Positions 22,125-31,682 of a stretch of 64,000 bases of DNA are shown here, in pieces; position 1 is the first letter of the stretch; the number at the start of each line of letters is the position of its first letter. The position numbers and the translations under genes are program-made. The notes beneath the pieces are model-generated. The model made no database searches and was not told the DNA's origin. It saw nothing but the letters and a program-made list of their open reading frames with translations. This DNA is from DASWJZ01 sp963792885 (GTDB taxonomy: Bacteria; Pseudomonadota; Alphaproteobacteria; Rhizobiales; Afifellaceae): positions 1 through 64,000 of the forward strand of contig CAWBXX010000002.1 in NCBI GenBank assembly GCA_963792885.1, given 5' to 3'.

Positions 22125-23829
22125 TTACTCGAACCGGTCGACGTCGAAGAGACCGAGATCGGTGATCTTCAGATGCGGGATCACCGGCAGCGGCAGGAAG
22201 GCGACCTGCAGGAAAGGCTCTGGCAGCACGCAGCCGAGCGCCTTCGCGGCAGAACGAAGCGCCGTCATCTTCTCGCGCACCGCCTCGAACAATTCGAGGC
22301 TCATCAGCCCGGCAACGGGAAGTGCAAGCTCGGCCTCTACTTTGCCGCCCGCCGCTACGACGAAGCCACCCTTCAGCGCGATGATGCGATTGACCGCCAC
22401 CGCCATGTCGGAATCGTCGACGCCGATCACCGTAATGTTGTGGCTGTCGTGCCCGACCGAGGCGGCGATCGCGCCTCGCTTAAGCCCGAACCCGTGCACG
22501 AAGCCGCGGCCGATATTCTCGTTCTTGCCGTGGCGGGCGACGACCGCGACCTTCACTGCATCCTGCTCAAGGTCGGCCGGAATTTCGCCGTCCCGTGCTT
22601 CCATGTCGAGATCGAGCCGCTCGGTGATGAGCCGCCCGGCCGTGACGCCGATAACCGGCATGCGGTTCCGCCCGGCCGGGACACGGAAATCCGCCGCCGA
22701 CACGGGCGCACGCCTGACGCTGTCGAGCCCGACCGGTTCGAGCGGCAGGCGCTCCGCGAAAAGCGAGTCCGCCACCAGTCGCCCGCCGGCAATGACATGC
22801 CGCACGCGGCATTCGCTGAAGGTCGTCGATAAGCACGAGGTCGGCGCGCCAGCCGGGTGCGACGAGCCCCCGGTCGCGAAGCCCGAAGGCGTTCGCCCCC
22901 GACCAACTTGCGGCACGATAAACCGCGTGGAGCGGCCGGCCGCGCGCAATGAGCCGGCGGATCATGTAGTCGAGATGCCCCTCCTCCGCGATATCGAGCG
23001 GATTCCGGTCATCCGTGCAGATCGCCATAAAGGAGGCGGTGTTCTCGTCGAGCACCTCAGCGAGCGCATCGAGGTCCTTCGACACCGACCCCTCACGGAT
23101 CAGGATCGTCATCCCCTTCGCCAGCTTCTCGCGTGCTTCCGCGGCGCTCGTCGCCTCATGGTCGGTGCGGATGTGCGCCGCGAGATAGGCGTTGAGGTCG
23201 CGGCCCGTGAGGAGCGGTGCGTGCCCGTCGATGTGACCATCCTGAAACGCCGCGAGCTTGTCGAGCGCTGCCGGATCGGCGGCAAGTACGCCGGGGAAAT
23301 TCATGAACTCCGCAAGTCCGATGACTTTCGGATGATCGCGCAGGCTGACGAGGTCATCGGCGGAGAGCGAAGCGCCGGATGTCTCGAACACCGTCGCCGG
23401 CACACAGGAGGAGAGCTGCACGCGAAGGTCCATCGCCGTGCGCTCCGCCGCCGCCAAGAAATAGCGGATGCCTTCAAGCCCGAGCACGTTGGCGATCTCG
23501 TGCGGGTCGCAGATCGCAGTGGTGACACCGTGCGGAAGGACGCAGCGGTCGAACTCGAGCGGCGTCACCAGCGACAATTCGACATGGAGATGTGTGTCGA
23601 TGAAACCAGGGACGCAGGCAAGGCCGCGCCCGTCGATCTCGCGCTCCCCCTCGTAGCGCGCATGCGTGCCGACGATGCGGTCGCCGACGATTGCAACGTC
23701 GCTCCGCGTCACCGCCCCGGTGATGACGTCGAGGAGATCGACGTCGCGCAGCACCAGGTCGGCCGGCACACGGCCCGCGCCCGCCGCGATCGCGCGGGCA
23801 AGGAATGCCAGGGCTTCTGAGTCTTCCAT
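22125..23829 (-). CDS. ade: Adenine deaminase (frameshifted)
   Basis: Restored length about 567 residues. The amidohydrolase metal site is seen in PGFIDTHLHVE near residue 85; VLPHGVTTAICDPHEIANVLG, EFMNFPGVL, GHAPLL and the second-half GHDSHNITVIG are typical of bacterial adenine deaminase (adenine to hypoxanthine plus ammonia). The frame changes at about 22809-22818, where DLVLIDDLQ must join ECRVRHVIAGG. Start ATG at 23829 with GAGGGA upstream. It begins four bases before the stop of the SMP-30 gene upstream, so the two are co-transcribed. Confidence 0.85.
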
Positions 23830-23833
23830 TCCC

Positions 23834-24718
23834 TCAGATATCAAGGAACCGCCAAGAGGGGAAACCTGCGACCGGGGCGCGCGCCGTGAGGACGCCGCCG
23901 GCGCAGGTCGCCTTGGCCAGCAGCTCCGGCGCACGGCCTTCCGTGAGGCTGGTCAGATAGAGCGTTCCGAAGTCCCCACCGCCGAAGCACGGCATGGTCG
24001 GAGCCGGCACCGGCACCTCGTAGGATTTCGCCAGGCTGCCGTCCGGTGCGAAGCGATTGAGCCGGCCACCGGAGACGCCAGCACTCCAGTAGAAGCCTTC
24101 AGCGTCGCAGCTTCCGCCGTCCGGTCGGCCGATCGTGTCGTCCGGCGACGCAAAGCGCGCGCGCTCCGAGATCGCGCCGGTCGCGCGGTCGAAGCGCCAG
24201 CGATCGATCCACGGCCCGCGCGAATCGGCGTGGAACATGACCTCCCCGCCGGCCGTCCAGGCAAGGCCGTTGGAGGTGACGAGCCCCTCTACCTTGCGCT
24301 CGACCTTACCGGACGGATCGACGCGGTAGAGCGACGCGATCGGCTCTTTTTGCGGCCGGTCGTCCATGCTTCCCACCCAGAAGGCGCCGTCCGGCCCGAC
24401 GCGCCCGTCGTTGAGGCGCGTCCGCGCGCCTTCGTCCGCCTCGATGGCACAGAGATTGATGCGCGATTCGCTCTCCGGATCGAAGAGGATCACATCGTGA
24501 CGAAGCGCGACGACGAGCGCACCGGATGCGGCAAGGCCGATCGAGCCGACTTCGCTCTCGAAGGTCCATGAGGAGCGCACGCCTGATGGAATCTCGAGCC
24601 CGTAGATTGTGCGGTTCAGGATGTCGACGAAATAGAGCCGCTGCCTCCTCTCGTCGTAGACCGGGCTCTCGGCGACTCGTCCTTTGAGGTCGACGAGGCA
24701 GGTGAATTCGAGTGGCAT
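23834..24718 (-). CDS. SMP-30/gluconolactonase/LRE family protein
   Basis: 294 residues with the six-bladed propeller features of the SMP-30 family: an N-terminal glutamate in VAESPVYDERRQRLYFVDI, the metal-site LNDGRVGPDGAFWVGSMD, and SNGLAW and RPDGGSCDAEGFYW with the later active-site acid. Members hydrolyse sugar lactones with a divalent metal. The start at 24718 (MPLEFTCL) matches family length; a longer open frame upstream looks non-coding. Its pairing with adenine deaminase is unusual and does not indicate a pathway. Confidence 0.85.
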   Translation of the reverse strand: MPLEFTCLVDLKGRVAESPVYDERRQRLYFVDILNRTIYGLEIPSGVRSSWTFESEVGSIGLAASGALVVALRHDVILFDPESESRINLCAIEADEGARTRLNDGRVGPDGAFWVGSMDDRPQKEPIASLYRVDPSGKVERKVEGLVTSNGLAWTAGGEVMFHADSRGPWIDRWRFDRATGAISERARFASPDDTIGRPDGGSCDAEGFYWSAGVSGGRLNRFAPDGSLAKSYEVPVPAPTMPCFGGGDFGTLYLTSLTEGRAPELLAKATCAGGVLTARAPVAGFPSWRFLDI

Positions 24719-24785
24719 GAGGAGAGTCTTTCGCGCAGCGCTCAGCCGGCAACGTAGCAGGCGCGCTTGCGCGAGCGAAGACGCT

Positions 24786-25169
24786 CTAGCACACCCGTTC
24801 GGTGAGTACCTGTCGGAGCGCCTCTGCCAAGTCGCGCGTCCCGAATGGCTTGCCGAGAACCGCAATCGGACCGCTTGCGGCAGTATCATCGGCAAGCGCC
24901 AGCCGGTAGCCGGTCGCGAAGATGACGGGGAGAGCCGGATTGCGGCGGCAGAGCTCCGCAGCAAGTTCCTGCCCGTCCATGTCCGGCAGATTGACGTCGG
25001 TCAGAAGCACGTCGACCGGCCCGTCTCGGTCGTAGAGAGCGATTGCAGCCTCGGCGCATCGGGCAGGGATTGGCTGATGACCGAGCTCCCTCAGCATGTC
25101 GATCGTCGCCATCATGATCAGCGCCTCATCCTCCACGACGAGGATGCGAGAGGCTCCGGCAAAGGTCAT
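24786..25169 (-). CDS. Single-domain response regulator receiver protein
   Basis: 127 residues, a lone CheY-like receiver: acidic pocket VVEDEALI, phospho-acceptor aspartate in LLTDVNLPDMDG, and the conserved lysine in LGKPF. There is no output domain and no histidine kinase nearby, so it must work through a partner encoded elsewhere. The start at 25169 (MTFAGASRIL) is chosen to match the fold; the longer open frame upstream is low-complexity. Confidence 0.85.
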   Translation of the reverse strand: MTFAGASRILVVEDEALIMMATIDMLRELGHQPIPARCAEAAIALYDRDGPVDVLLTDVNLPDMDGQELAAELCRRNPALPVIFATGYRLALADDTAASGPIAVLGKPFGTRDLAEALRQVLTERVC

Positions 25170-25512
25170 GCAACTCCGACAAACGGGGCACGGAAACACG
25201 AGGCCCGGCCTCGCGACCCCAGCGCGCGAGACCTGCCGAGGCCCAGCAAACGAGCATGGGCCGGAAAAGTTCCCGCGGGAACGCGAATCTTCGCTGTTTG
25301 CGCGGGAAGCCGCTTGCGGCATGGCCGCCATTCCGGGCCGGCGCTGGAAATCTGGGTTGCATTGCGGTAGAGGCCTGTCGCTCCGTCCCGCGCCCCAGTC
25401 GGGCCCGGAAATCGCACGCCTTCGCAGGCGGGAGCGTGACCTCAACGTATCGTGGTCCTTGCTGGCGGAATTTCGCCCCCGTTCGAGGGTCCACCGGAGT
25501 TAGGCGTTTACC
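25170..25512. other. Intergenic region between receiver gene and RND operon
   Basis: 343 bases between two diverging genes. I see no supported gene here: the open frames on both strands are short, overlap each other and have no recognisable domain. It should carry promoters for both flanking genes. No tRNA or clear operator was recognised. Confidence 0.5.
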
Positions 25513-26736
25513 ATGATCACGCGTTTTTTCCGGGCCGTCTGGCGCAGGATCGGCATTCGCGGGGTCATCCTATTCCTCGTCCTTGTCGTTTGCGGCGCCC
25601 TCCTCGCCTTTAATCTAGTGCTGCGCCCGAAGATGATCGCGAGCTTCTTCGCGGGTCAGCAGCGGCCTGCCGTCGTAGTCTCTTCGGTCGAGGTGAAGCC
25701 GACCACCTGGACGCCGGAGATCGACGCGATCGGCACGCTCTGGGCATTCCAGGGCGTCGACGTCGCCTCGGAAGCCTCCGGCGTGGTGAAGACGATCGCC
25801 TTCCAGGCGAACCAGCACGTTGATGCGGGCGTCCTCCTCGTCCAGCTCGACGACGCGGTGGAGAGCGCCGACCTGATGTCGGCGGAGGCGGCCGTCGAGC
25901 GCGACAAGGCGCAGCTCAAGCGCACGCAGAGCTTGCGCGCGAGCGGCGTCAACTCGCAGGCGACGCTGCAGGACGCGGAGAGCGCGCTCGCCGCGTCGCA
26001 GTCCGCGCTCGCCAAGGTCAAGGCGGTGCTGGAGCAGAAGTCGATCGAGGCGCCCTTCGCCGGCGTGATCGGCATCCCGCGCGTCGACGTTGGCCAATAC
26101 ATTCAGCCCGGCACGGTGATCGCCACTTTGCAGCAGCTCGATACGATGAAGGTCGATTTCACCGTTCCCGAGCAGCAAGTCAACCAGCTCACCATGGGGC
26201 AGCCGGCGAGCTTTGCGTTGACCGGTGCCGACTTCGCCTATCAGGGCAACATCATCGGCATCGATCCGCAGATCGATCCGCAGACGCGGCTCGTTTCCGC
26301 CCGCGCCGAGGTCAAGAACCCGAACGGCGAGCTCCGACCCGGCCAGTTCGTGCGCGTGCGCGTCCAACTGCCGCCGATCGACAACGTCATCGCCCTGCCG
26401 CAGACGGCGGTCGTGACCTCGCTCTACGGCGATTACGTCTATGTGGTGGAACCGGACGGCGCCGCGCCGGCTGGGAACGGCGAAGCAGCCTCCGGCAATT
26501 CAGCGCAACAGGAAAAGCCCGCGGCAGATCAAGCCGAGAAGCTCGTCGCTAAACAGGTCTTCATCAAGATCGGCCGCCGCCAAGGCGACCTCATCCAGAT
26601 CGCCTCCGGCCTGACGTCCGGCCAGACTGTGGTCACGTCAGGGCAGAACAAGCTCTCCAACAACGCACCCGTCACCATCAACAACAAGGTCAACCCGGGT
26701 GCGATTGCGAGCGATGGAGGAGGCACGAAGCCGTGA
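25513..26736 (+). CDS. RND efflux periplasmic adaptor subunit (first pump)
   Basis: 407 residues: an N-terminal membrane anchor (about 14-36), biotinyl-lipoyl halves around GVVKTIAFQANQHVDAG and KSIEAPFAGVIG, an alpha-helical hairpin between them, and a beta-barrel region with ELRPGQFVRVRVQLP. The C-terminal region has a Q/A/E-rich low-complexity insert (about 320-345). It would link the RND permease to an outer-membrane channel. It overlaps the permease start by four bases (GTGA), showing coupling. No outer-membrane factor gene is nearby. Confidence 0.9.
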   Translation: MITRFFRAVWRRIGIRGVILFLVLVVCGALLAFNLVLRPKMIASFFAGQQRPAVVVSSVEVKPTTWTPEIDAIGTLWAFQGVDVASEASGVVKTIAFQANQHVDAGVLLVQLDDAVESADLMSAEAAVERDKAQLKRTQSLRASGVNSQATLQDAESALAASQSALAKVKAVLEQKSIEAPFAGVIGIPRVDVGQYIQPGTVIATLQQLDTMKVDFTVPEQQVNQLTMGQPASFALTGADFAYQGNIIGIDPQIDPQTRLVSARAEVKNPNGELRPGQFVRVRVQLPPIDNVIALPQTAVVTSLYGDYVYVVEPDGAAPAGNGEAASGNSAQQEKPAADQAEKLVAKQVFIKIGRRQGDLIQIASGLTSGQTVVTSGQNKLSNNAPVTINNKVNPGAIASDGGGTKP

Positions 26737-29700
26737 ATTTCTCCGAGCTCTTTATCCGCCGGCCGGTTCTTACGATCGTCACCGCGATCCTGATCCTGCT
26801 CCTCGGCCTGCAGGGCTTCTTCAAGATGACCGTCCGCGAGTACCCGGAGGTGGACGAATCGGTCATCACCGTCACGACCTCTTATGCTGGCGCCGGCGCC
26901 GATCTGATGCAGGGCTTCATCACGACCCCGATCGCCAAGGCGGTGATCAGCGCCGACAACGTCGACTACGTCACCTCCAAGAGCACGCTCGCGAGCTCAA
27001 CCGTGAGCGCGCACATGGTGCTTGGCGCCGACCCCGACAAAGCTCTGGTCGACGTGCTCTCCAAAGTGCAGCAGGTGCGCGGTCAGCTCCCGAGCGAAGC
27101 CGACGACCCAGTCGTCCAGAAGGGCACCGGCCAGAATTTTGCGCTGATGTACCTTGCGGTCCGCTCGACGGCGATGAACCCCGAGCAGGTGACCGAATAC
27201 CTGACCCAGGTGATCCAGCCGCGCTTCTCTACGGTCGAAGGCGTCGGCGAGGTTCAAATTCTGGGTGGACGCGATTTTGCCATGCGCGTCTGGCTCGACC
27301 CGGTGCGCCTCGCCGCCCGCGGCGTCACCGCGAGCGATGTGCTTTCCGCGATCCGCGCCTCGAACTTCCTCTCCGCGCCCGGTCGCACCGAGAACAGCTT
27401 CGTCGCCTTTTCGATCAAGACCGCGACGACGCTGCAGACGCCGGAATCCTTCGCCAATCTCGCCGTCCGGGCAAACGGCGACGAGATCGTGCGCCTCGGC
27501 GACGTGGCGAGCGTGGAATACGGCGCCAAGAACGACGACGTGCGTGTGACCTTCAACGGGCAGGAGGGAACGTTCCTCGGCATCCTCGCGGCTCCGGGTG
27601 CCAACGCGCTCGATACGTCCGCCGCGCTCAAGGCGGAGTTGCCGGTGGTCCAGCGCGAGCTTCCACCGGGGATGGAGATCGAGCTCGTCTACGACGCGAC
27701 ACGCAACATCAGCGCCTCGATTACCGAGGTCTTCAAGACGATCGCGGAGGCCGTGGCGATCGTCGTCCTCATCATCCTCGTCTTCCTCGGCTCGTTCCGC
27801 TCGGTTCTGGTGCCGATCTTCACCATTCCGCTCTCGCTGATCGGCGTCTGCTTCATCCTCTATCTCTTCGGCTACTCGATCAATCTCCTGACGCTGCTCG
27901 CCATGGTGCTCGCCATCGGGCTCGTCGTCGACGACGCGATCGTCGTGGTGGAGAACATCCACCGCCATCTGGAGCGCGGCGAGCGCCCAATCGACGCCGC
28001 AATATCGGGCATGCGAGAGATTTTCTCGGCGGTCATCGCGATGACGATCACACTCGCAGCCGTCTATGCGCCGATCGGCTTCACGCAAGGGCTGACCGGC
28101 GCGCTCTTCCGCGAGTTCGCCGTCACGCTTGCGGGCGCCGTCGTCATCTCCGGCTTCATCGCGGTCACACTTTCGCCGATGCTCGCCGCACGCGTTCTAA
28201 AGCCGCATAGCGCAGGCGTGAGCCGCTTCCAGCTTATTGTCGACCGCACCTTCGATAGGGTGAGTGCCTGGTACGGGCGGCGCGTCACCGAATCACTCAA
28301 CTATCGCCCGGTCACGCTCGTCATCGTCGGTGCGCTTTCGGTCACCCTCGTCTTCCTCTTCCTCAATACGTCGCGGGAGCTCGCTCCGGAGGAGGATATC
28401 GGCTTCATGTTCTCCATCGTGAATGCGCCGGCCTACGCAACCTCCGACTATACGCAGTTGTTCGTCGACCAGGTCGTGGATTCCACCAAGGACATCCGCG
28501 AGCTCAATGTGCGCTTCTCGGTCGTCGGATTCGGGGGCACGAACACTGCCTTTGCGGGCTTTGGCCTCGTGCCCTGGGCAGAACGAACGCGCAGCCAAGC
28601 GCAGGTTCAGCAAGAGATTCAGCAGAAACTCAACGGCGTCGCCGGTGTGCAGGCCTTCGTCTTCGCGCCGCCCACACTGCCGGGCACTGGCGGCGGCCTG
28701 CCGGTGGAGTTCGTGCTCCGCTCGATCGGCGCTGCGGACCAGGTCTACGAGATCGCCGAGGAGATCAAGGATCGCGCGCAGAAGAGTGGGCGCTTCATCA
28801 TCGTGCAGGACTCGCTTTCCTTCACGCAGCCGGAGGCGCGCGTCACCATCGACCGCGATCGCGCCGCGGCGCTCGGCGTCGCCGTTAGCGACATCGGTAC
28901 GACGCTGACAGCACTGGTCGGCGGCGGATCGGTCTCGAAGTTCGACCTCGAAAGCCGCAGCTATGACGTCATCACGCAGGTGCCGCAGGCGGATCGCTTC
29001 AATCCGGAAAGCCTCGGCGCCTACTACGTGAAGAGCGCGTCCGGCGGCATGGTTCCGCTCTCCGCGGTGATCAGTGTCGAAACGCAGGCGTCGCCCGTCG
29101 CCATCGAGCAGTTCAATCAGCTGAACTCGGCGACGATCTCCGGCCTTCCGTTCCCGGGCGTCTCGTCCGGAGACGCGCTTCAAACGCTTCGCGACATCGC
29201 GCAGGAGGTGATGCCGGCAGGCTTCTTCGAAGATTTCAGCGGACAGTCGCGCCTCGAGATCAAGGAAGGCAACTCGACTCTGATCGCCTTCGGGCTCGCC
29301 ATCGTCATCATCTATCTGGTGCTCGCGGCGCAGTTCGAGAGCTTCCGCGATCCGTTGATCATCATGCTGACCGTGCCGCTTTCGATCTTCGGTGCGCTGG
29401 TGCCGCTCAACATCGGCGTCTCCACGCTCAACATCTATACACAGGTGGGCCTGATCACGCTGATCGGGCTGATCACCAAGCACGGCATCCTGATGGTGCA
29501 GTTCGCCAACCAGCAGCGCGCCGCTACCGGATTGCCGAGGCGCCAGGCGATCGTCGAGGCGGCTCGCGTCCGGCTTCGCCCGATCCTGATGACCACGGCT
29601 GCGATGGTGATGGGCGTCGCGCCGCTCATCGTCGCGTCGGGCGCAGGCGCCAAGGCGCGCTTCTCGATCGGCCTCGTCATCGCCGCCGGCATGTCGATCG

Positions 29701-29816
29701 GCACGCTCTTCACGCTCTTCGTGCTGCCGATGTTCTACACCTACATCGCGCGAAGCGACGCGGCCTACGATCGCGCGGCGACCCTCGACGCGCCCGAAGC
29801 CGCCCCGGCGGAGTGA
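26733..29816 (+). CDS. RND efflux permease, HAE-1 type (first pump)
   Basis: 1027 residues, full length for AcrB/MexB-like proteins. It starts at a GTG overlapping the adaptor stop. N-terminal FIRRPVLTIVTAILILLLG, the proton-relay GLVVDDAIVVVENIHRH in TM4 and a second-half LITLIGLITKHGILMVQFAN support the drug-efflux (HAE-1) class rather than the heavy-metal class. It pumps hydrophobic compounds from the periplasm or outer leaflet using the proton gradient. Convergent with the GntR gene two bases downstream. Confidence 0.93.
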   Translation: MNFSELFIRRPVLTIVTAILILLLGLQGFFKMTVREYPEVDESVITVTTSYAGAGADLMQGFITTPIAKAVISADNVDYVTSKSTLASSTVSAHMVLGADPDKALVDVLSKVQQVRGQLPSEADDPVVQKGTGQNFALMYLAVRSTAMNPEQVTEYLTQVIQPRFSTVEGVGEVQILGGRDFAMRVWLDPVRLAARGVTASDVLSAIRASNFLSAPGRTENSFVAFSIKTATTLQTPESFANLAVRANGDEIVRLGDVASVEYGAKNDDVRVTFNGQEGTFLGILAAPGANALDTSAALKAELPVVQRELPPGMEIELVYDATRNISASITEVFKTIAEAVAIVVLIILVFLGSFRSVLVPIFTIPLSLIGVCFILYLFGYSINLLTLLAMVLAIGLVVDDAIVVVENIHRHLERGERPIDAAISGMREIFSAVIAMTITLAAVYAPIGFTQGLTGALFREFAVTLAGAVVISGFIAVTLSPMLAARVLKPHSAGVSRFQLIVDRTFDRVSAWYGRRVTESLNYRPVTLVIVGALSVTLVFLFLNTSRELAPEEDIGFMFSIVNAPAYATSDYTQLFVDQVVDSTKDIRELNVRFSVVGFGGTNTAFAGFGLVPWAERTRSQAQVQQEIQQKLNGVAGVQAFVFAPPTLPGTGGGLPVEFVLRSIGAADQVYEIAEEIKDRAQKSGRFIIVQDSLSFTQPEARVTIDRDRAAALGVAVSDIGTTLTALVGGGSVSKFDLESRSYDVITQVPQADRFNPESLGAYYVKSASGGMVPLSAVISVETQASPVAIEQFNQLNSATISGLPFPGVSSGDALQTLRDIAQEVMPAGFFEDFSGQSRLEIKEGNSTLIAFGLAIVIIYLVLAAQFESFRDPLIIMLTVPLSIFGALVPLNIGVSTLNIYTQVGLITLIGLITKHGILMVQFANQQRAATGLPRRQAIVEAARVRLRPILMTTAAMVMGVAPLIVASGAGAKARFSIGLVIAAGMSIGTLFTLFVLPMFYTYIARSDAAYDRAATLDAPEAAPAE

Positions 29817-29818
29817 GG

Positions 29819-30553
29819 CTAGAGCCCGCCCGCCCGCGCGGTCGGAATGAGCAGCGCCTGCACGCTCCGCAGATGCTCGCGCATGCGCCCCGCGGCGGCG
29901 GCGAGGTTGCGCTCCTCGATAGCGTCGACGATCGCCGCGTGCTCGGCGAAGCTGTGATGGTCGGCGGGGGGATGCGGGGACTCGTCGCGAAGCCGTCCCC
30001 ATACCACCGTGCGCCGCACGGCGTTGACGGTGTCGAAAACGGCAAGAAGGAGCGCGTTGTGCGCCGCCTCGGCTATAGCGCGGTGCAGCCGGTTGTCCCA
30101 GTTCTCGTATTGCCGCCAAGTCTCGGCGCGGCGCGCGCTCGCCACGCATAGCCGCATCTCGGCGATGTCGTCGGCCGTTGCGTGGAGCGCTGCCTCGCGC
30201 GCAAGCTCCGGCTCGACGGCGAGCCGCGCGCGCATCACCTCGGCGGGATTGGTCTGTGCGGCGATCGCCGCGACCGACGACATCTCCGCGACCGGCCGCG
30301 CACCGATGAAGGTGCCTTTGCCGACGTGACGCCAAAGCTCGCCGTGGCTTTCCAGAATCGCCAACGCCTTCCTGAGCTCGCCGCGCGTCACCCCGAGCAG
30401 CTCCGAGAGCTCGCGCTCCGACGGCAGCCGTGTCGACGGCGGAAGAGCCTTCTGGGTCAGCCACGCGCGCAACTGCGTCAGCGCGCTTTGCCCGCGGTCG
30501 CCGTCGGGCGCACCGGCCACTTCTTGCACTTCGGCGAGTTTCGCCTCCGACAC
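29819..30553 (-). CDS. GntR-family transcriptional regulator, FadR/FCD subfamily
   Basis: About 244 residues. Residues 25-90 form the winged helix (LPSERELSELLGVTRGELRKALAILESHG, then GKGTFIG); the rest is an all-helical FCD effector domain with the metal-site type residues in NWDNRLHRAIAEAAHN and SFAEHAAIVDAIE. It faces the ABC importer operon and a perfect palindrome lies between them, so it probably represses that operon until its ligand, perhaps the imported acid, binds. Start: GTG 30553 or the adjacent TTG 30556, both behind GGAG; I take the GTG. Confidence 0.87.
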   Translation of the reverse strand: MSEAKLAEVQEVAGAPDGDRGQSALTQLRAWLTQKALPPSTRLPSERELSELLGVTRGELRKALAILESHGELWRHVGKGTFIGARPVAEMSSVAAIAAQTNPAEVMRARLAVEPELAREAALHATADDIAEMRLCVASARRAETWRQYENWDNRLHRAIAEAAHNALLLAVFDTVNAVRRTVVWGRLRDESPHPPADHHSFAEHAAIVDAIEERNLAAAAGRMREHLRSVQALLIPTARAGGL

Positions 30554-30592
30554 CAAGCTGCTCCATTTCCTTGATCGATCGGCGCCAATGTT

Positions 30593-30615
30593 CTAACCAA
30601 TACGGAATTGGTTAG
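30593..30615. promoter_or_regulatory. Candidate operator for the GntR regulator
   Basis: A perfect 9-bp inverted repeat, CTAACCAAT and ATTGGTTAG, separated by ACGGA, lies in the gap between the divergent gntR-type gene and the ABC operon. The TTGGT/ACCAA half-sites resemble those of FCD-type GntR regulators. Confidence 0.65.
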
Positions 30616-30692
30616 GCAATGGCCAATCAGGCTGGCTGCGCGCCCTCTAGAGCGCCAGCAATAGAAAACGCCAACCACAAAGGGAGGAACGG

Positions 30693-31682
30693 ATGTTCAT
30701 TCACAAGAGAATTGGCTCTGGCCTGGCGGTCGGCCTTGCGGTCGCCGGACTGGCGATCAGCGGGTCCGTCGCCAAGGCACAGGACGTCGTGCGTGTAGCC
30801 TGGGGTGACGTGATCGACGTTGAGTCGCTGCCTATGGCGGTTGCGCTGGCGCGCGCCAAGGACCGCGGCATCGACAACGAGATAACCTCGTTTGCCCAGG
30901 AAGACCTGGCCATTCAGGCTGTCGTCGGCGGCCAGGCCGACATCGGCATCGCAACGCCCTTCGCCGTGATGCAGAAGGTCAAGGATCTCAGGATTTTCTT
31001 CCAGGACGAGGCGCTGATCTTCTACGCCGTCGTATCGAACGAATACCAGAGCTGGAAGGACCTGGACGGCCAGCCCTTTGTCTTTCATGCGCGCGGGTCG
31101 GGCACCGAGGCCTACGGTAACTTTATGGCCAAGCAGAACGGCATTCAGTTCGGGCAGATCAGCTATCTGACCGGATCCGACAATCGAGCGGTGGCGATGC
31201 TCGGCGGCCAGATTAAGGCGACCATTCTCGACTTGGCCAACACCAACCTCGTCCTCCAAAAGGCCCCGGACAAGTTCCATCTCCTCCCCGGTCCGCAACA
31301 GGCCGTCACCAACGAGGGCCTCTTCGCCCATCAGGACTGGATGCAAAGTCATCCCGAAGCGGTCAGCGTCATCACCGAGGAGTTCCTCAAGCTTTATCGC
31401 GAGATGAAGGACAATCCCGGCATCATTGCCGAGGAGCGTGAGAAATACGGCCTGCTCGCCGACCAGCCGGATGCGACCGCGGACAGCATCACAGCCTTCG
31501 TCAAGCAGGGTATGGAGTCTGGACTGTGGAACCCGGAGGGCGGCAGCGAAGCGCTCGCTCAGGCCGATATCGACTTCTACGCGATCTCCGGTGCGCTGCA
31601 GGGTCCTGCAGATCAGCTCAAGGTGGAAGATTTCTGGGATCTCGCACCGCTCGAAGCTGCCAAAAAGAAGCTCGGTGGCTAG
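30693..31682 (+). CDS. ABC transporter substrate-binding protein, NitT/TauT (NMT1/SsuA-like)
   Basis: 329 residues with a Sec signal peptide (about 1-30, ending near VAKAQ) and a periplasmic type-2 binding fold: QEDLAIQAVVGGQADIGIATPFAVMQK, then SYLTGSDNRAVAMLGGQIKATIL. A strong AAGGGAGGA precedes the ATG. Members bind nitrate, sulfonates, thiamine precursors or aromatic acids; the ligand is not evident here. First gene of the importer operon, overlapping the next GTG. Confidence 0.88.
   Translation: MFIHKRIGSGLAVGLAVAGLAISGSVAKAQDVVRVAWGDVIDVESLPMAVALARAKDRGIDNEITSFAQEDLAIQAVVGGQADIGIATPFAVMQKVKDLRIFFQDEALIFYAVVSNEYQSWKDLDGQPFVFHARGSGTEAYGNFMAKQNGIQFGQISYLTGSDNRAVAMLGGQIKATILDLANTNLVLQKAPDKFHLLPGPQQAVTNEGLFAHQDWMQSHPEAVSVITEEFLKLYREMKDNPGIIAEEREKYGLLADQPDATADSITAFVKQGMESGLWNPEGGSEALAQADIDFYAISGALQGPADQLKVEDFWDLAPLEAAKKKLGG

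Noticed and set aside
28293..30566. 757-residue open frame on the minus strand over the RND permease and GntR gene
   Set aside because: Overlaps two well supported genes, one of them in another frame of the same strand; low-complexity translation.
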